DNA of 64,000 nt, taken from positions 62,001 to 126,000 of the forward strand of contig CALOEL010000012.1 of the NCBI GenBank assembly GCA_942492375.1, read 5' to 3'. The first letter of the stretch is position 1; each line of letters starts with the position of its first letter. The position numbers and the translations under genes were made by a program. This stretch comes from JAHEAO01 sp942492375 (GTDB lineage Bacteria > Pseudomonadota > Alphaproteobacteria > Rhodobacterales > Rhodobacteraceae). Of this stretch, positions 61,911 to 64,000 are shown piece after piece. Below the pieces are notes generated by a model. It was not told the origin of the DNA, made no database searches, and was given only the letters and a program-made list of their open reading frames with translations.

Positions 61911-62713
61911 GCCGCGCTCTCCGACCGGCCCATGATTTCCTCTTCCATCTCCCAGATCATCGACAGGATCTCGTCCCGCGTGCTGGCAAAGCCGTCCGAT
62001 TTCTTGACCTCGCGCAGGTCGGCGTCGACGCCGCGCTCGGCAAATGGCAGGCGGTATTCCTTGTGAATCCGCCCCGGGCGCGGGGCCATCACCACCAGTC
62101 GCTCGCCCAGGAGCAGCGCCTCTTCGACCGAATGGGTGATCAGGATCACCGTTTTGCCGGTCTCTTTCCAGAGCTTCAGCACCAGCCCCTGCATCTTCTC
62201 GCGGGTCAACGCGTCCAAGGCCCCCAGCGGCTCGTCCATCAGGATCACGTCGGGATCGTTCGCCAGACAGCGGGCCAGCGCCACACGCTGCTGCATTCCG
62301 CCCGACAATTCATAGACTGCCTTGTCCTTGAACTGCCCGAGGCCTACCGTCTCCAGAAGGTGATCCGTGATCTTGTCGCGCTCGGCCTTGGCCATGCCCT
62401 TCATCTTCGGGCCGAACTCGACATTGTGTCGCACGCTCATCCACTCGAACAGCGCGCCTTGCTGGAACACCATCCCTCTGTCCGCTCCCGGCCCGCGCAC
62501 TGACTCGCCGTTCAGGACGACCTTGCCCTCGGTCGGGGCGAGGAATCCGGCCAGAATGTTCAGCAAAGTGGTCTTGCCGCAGCCCGACGGGCCAAGGACG
62601 CTCATCAGCTCGCCCTCCTTAAGATCGAGCGAGACGTTCTTCAGCGCCTGAACATGCGTGCCGTTCGGCAGGTCGAAGCGCATCGAGATGTTCTGGATGG
62701 ACAGTCCGGTCAT
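61907..62713 (-). CDS. tauB: taurine ABC transporter ATP-binding protein
   Basis: A 268-residue ATPase with Walker A GPSGCGKTT near 41, Q-loop VFQQGALFEW near 83, signature ELSGGMQQR near 139 and Walker B VILMDEPLGALDA near 159. It powers taurine uptake with TauC. A hairpin at 62741-62765 separates it from tauA and may lower its expression relative to the binding protein. Confidence 0.93.
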   Translation of the reverse strand: MTGLSIQNISMRFDLPNGTHVQALKNVSLDLKEGELMSVLGPSGCGKTTLLNILAGFLAPTEGKVVLNGESVRGPGADRGMVFQQGALFEWMSVRHNVEFGPKMKGMAKAERDKITDHLLETVGLGQFKDKAVYELSGGMQQRVALARCLANDPDVILMDEPLGALDALTREKMQGLVLKLWKETGKTVILITHSVEEALLLGERLVVMAPRPGRIHKEYRLPFAERGVDADLREVKKSDGFASTRDEILSMIWEMEEEIMGRSESAA

Positions 62714-62740
62714 GCCGCCGCCTCCGGTAATGGGAAGGAA

Positions 62741-62765
62741 GGGACGGCGGGAATTCCGCCGCCCC
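62741..62765 (-). other. intercistronic hairpin between tauA and tauB
   Basis: A ten-base-pair stem with one G-U pair (minus strand GGGGCGGCGG with CCGCCGTCCC) and a five-base loop, followed by TTCCTT. Such hairpins after binding-protein genes usually stabilise upstream RNA or cause partial termination. Confidence 0.6.
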
Positions 62766-62784
62766 GGTTGGTAACTACCTTCGA

Positions 62785-63786
62785 TTACATGCCCTGGGCG
62801 GTTGAAAGCGGCCCGGTATTGACAGCGTCGTCATAGCTGTCGCGCGCGGACGGGATGCTGCCCGCATCGACGAAGACCGAGGCCACGCCCTTCATGAATT
62901 CCTGCGCGCCGCCGCCCAGCCATTTCGGGCCAAGCTGTTCCTCGACGCTGGGGAACGCGAATGTCGCCAGCGTCTCATCCGCCGCTGCTTCGTCCATGCC
63001 GGCATCCTGGGCGATCACCGGAAGCATCTCGGCCTTTTGCTCTCCCGAGTTCCACATCGCGTTGGCATCCGCCGTCACCTTCAGGAATTTCGCAAGCAAC
63101 TCCGACTCCTCGGCTGCGAAGCTCGCCGGAACGCTGGTCACGTCGAAGACGAGGATGCCCAGCTCTTCCTTCTCGGCGCCCGTCAGCAGCACATTGCCGT
63201 TTTCCAGCATCCGGCGCAGCGAACCACCCCAGCCGCAAACCATGTCGAGATTGCCCTGTGCGAAGGCGGCCGCGCCATCGGGCGGCGCCATGTCGACGAT
63301 TTCCATCGACGATATATCGACGCCGAAATGTTCCATTTGCCGCAGGAAATTGTAATGCGCGGCAGTGCCGATCGGCACACCGACCTTCTTGCCGGCCAAC
63401 TCGCCCGCGCTGTTCTTGTCGATTTCGAGGTCGGACCGCACCACGCAGTTGTCATTTTCGGAATAGCTTACCGCCACATCGACGATCTGCAGATCCTGAC
63501 CGGCGCTGGTCGCGACCACGAAGGGCGGCACGCCCTGGCTGACCGAGATATGGACGTCGCCCGACGCCATCGCCGCCGACATCGCCGTGCCGGTGTCGAA
63601 GGACCGCCAGTTTATCTTGACGCCCATCTCCTCTTCATAGGTGCCGTTGACCTTGGCATATTGGAACGGCATCGGCCATTCGAGGAAATAGGCCACGGTG
63701 ATCTCTTCCAGCGCGAAGGCCGGCGCCGCGGCGGTCGTCATGGCGAGCGCCGCCGTCGCACCGGCGAGTTTGGTTTTCAGTTTCAT
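62785..63786 (-). CDS. tauA: taurine ABC transporter substrate-binding protein
   Basis: A 333-residue periplasmic protein with a signal peptide (KLKTKLAGATAALAMTTAAAPAFA) and an SsuA/TauA-type fold: ITVAYFLEWPMPFQYAK at the start, VGVPIGTAAHYNFL near 135, DMVCGWGGSLRRML near 182. It captures taurine for TauBC. First gene of tauABC on the minus strand. The region to its right (63787-64000) holds a paired TauR-type site but no complete gene. Confidence 0.93.
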   Translation of the reverse strand: MKLKTKLAGATAALAMTTAAAPAFALEEITVAYFLEWPMPFQYAKVNGTYEEEMGVKINWRSFDTGTAMSAAMASGDVHISVSQGVPPFVVATSAGQDLQIVDVAVSYSENDNCVVRSDLEIDKNSAGELAGKKVGVPIGTAAHYNFLRQMEHFGVDISSMEIVDMAPPDGAAAFAQGNLDMVCGWGGSLRRMLENGNVLLTGAEKEELGILVFDVTSVPASFAAEESELLAKFLKVTADANAMWNSGEQKAEMLPVIAQDAGMDEAAADETLATFAFPSVEEQLGPKWLGGGAQEFMKGVASVFVDAGSIPSARDSYDDAVNTGPLSTAQGM

Positions 63787-63945
63787 GTCGTTCTCCCTGA
63801 GGTTTCGTGGTCCTGGTCCGGTGTGCCGAACTCGATGATTAACTTACGACGCCGTTGGCATCTTGCGAATACTATTATTATGAGCCACGCTTGAGTGGCG
63901 GAACCATAGTGGGCGTAGGGCCGCGCTGACAATGCAGGCCTTAGG

Positions 63946-63978
63946 CTGGACTTATCGCATGACCGCTTCTGGCCCTAT
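63946..63978 (+). promoter_or_regulatory. paired TauR-type operator right of tauA
   Basis: CTGGACTTAT (63946-63955) and CTGGCCCTAT (63969-63978) are direct repeats 23 bases apart, matching the xsc pair in spacing. They lie 160 bases from tauA and point to the right, so they may serve a gene beyond the window, tauA, or both. Confidence 0.7.
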
Positions 63979-64000
63979 ATGGAAGTGCGAGGATAGGCCA

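Noticed and set aside
1..64000. CRISPR arrays, rRNA or tRNA genes, prophage
   Set aside because: No regularly spaced repeats, cloverleaf-like sequences or phage structural genes were seen by eye; a tRNA/CRISPR scanner would be needed to exclude them formally.

Overview
The window reads as a high-GC alphaproteobacterial chromosome segment, most likely a member of the Rhodobacterales (Roseobacter group). This is inferred from gene content: TauR/Xsc/TauABC taurine catabolism beside a SoeABC-type sulfite dehydrogenase, a GabT with an XRE-cupin regulator, short overlapping ATGA gene junctions, and a dispersed intergenic repeat of a kind I recall from this group. No rRNA, tRNA or CRISPR array was recognised.

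Region 1 (1-4.6 kb) is an arginine deiminase operon: the end of a YfcC-type transporter, arcA, arcB, arcC and an SDR dehydrogenase. Region 2 (4.7-17 kb) is a stress-type island. It holds a coupled cyclopropane-fatty-acid synthase and archaeal-type (type II) GAPDH pair, two ECF sigma factors that share a CxC motif and an identically spaced C-terminal cysteine cluster, and a downstream operon (small Cys protein, DUF3141 hydrolase, His-rich mini-protein, FabI, solo Rieske protein), followed by CBS/BON, FAD-reductase and cardiolipin-synthase-like genes. Region 3 (17-26.7 kb) is a long overlapping operon that joins a beta-CASP RNase-like protein, an AMP/thymidine phosphorylase, a PRPP synthetase and a Cu(I) P-type ATPase to small membrane and periplasmic proteins and two cytochromes c. 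Four promoter-like elements of the form YGTAAY-N16-CGTCTN lie in front of ECF1, the cfa-gap pair, the DUF3141 operon and the copper/nucleotide operon. This suggests one ECF regulon covering regions 2 and 3.

Region 4 (26.6-36.7 kb) is partly decayed. It contains a truncated dehydrogenase, two transposase scraps, an MBL pseudogene, a UspA pseudogene and an MscS gene broken by an amber codon. Among these are apparently intact genes: a VOC-dioxygenase/hydrolase fusion, a serine hydrolase, a membrane spermidine-synthase-like protein, two Gre/Rnk-like proteins, a zinc-ribbon protein and a DUF1127 protein. Region 5 (36.7-48.3 kb) carries a glycosyltransferase, gabT with its regulator, a pqiA1-pqiA2-pqiB-pqiC operon, an ABC exporter and a phosphonate-monoester-hydrolase-like enzyme.

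Region 6 (48.3-64 kb) is a taurine/sulfonate island. TauABC imports taurine. The deaminating enzyme is not in the window and is predicted just to the right. Xsc converts sulfoacetaldehyde to acetyl phosphate plus sulfite. Pta or AckA handles acetyl phosphate, citrate synthase can take up acetyl-CoA, and sulfite is oxidised by SoeABC or exported by a TauE-type protein. Paired direct repeats matching the TauR operator lie upstream of xsc, at the tauR start and to the right of tauA.
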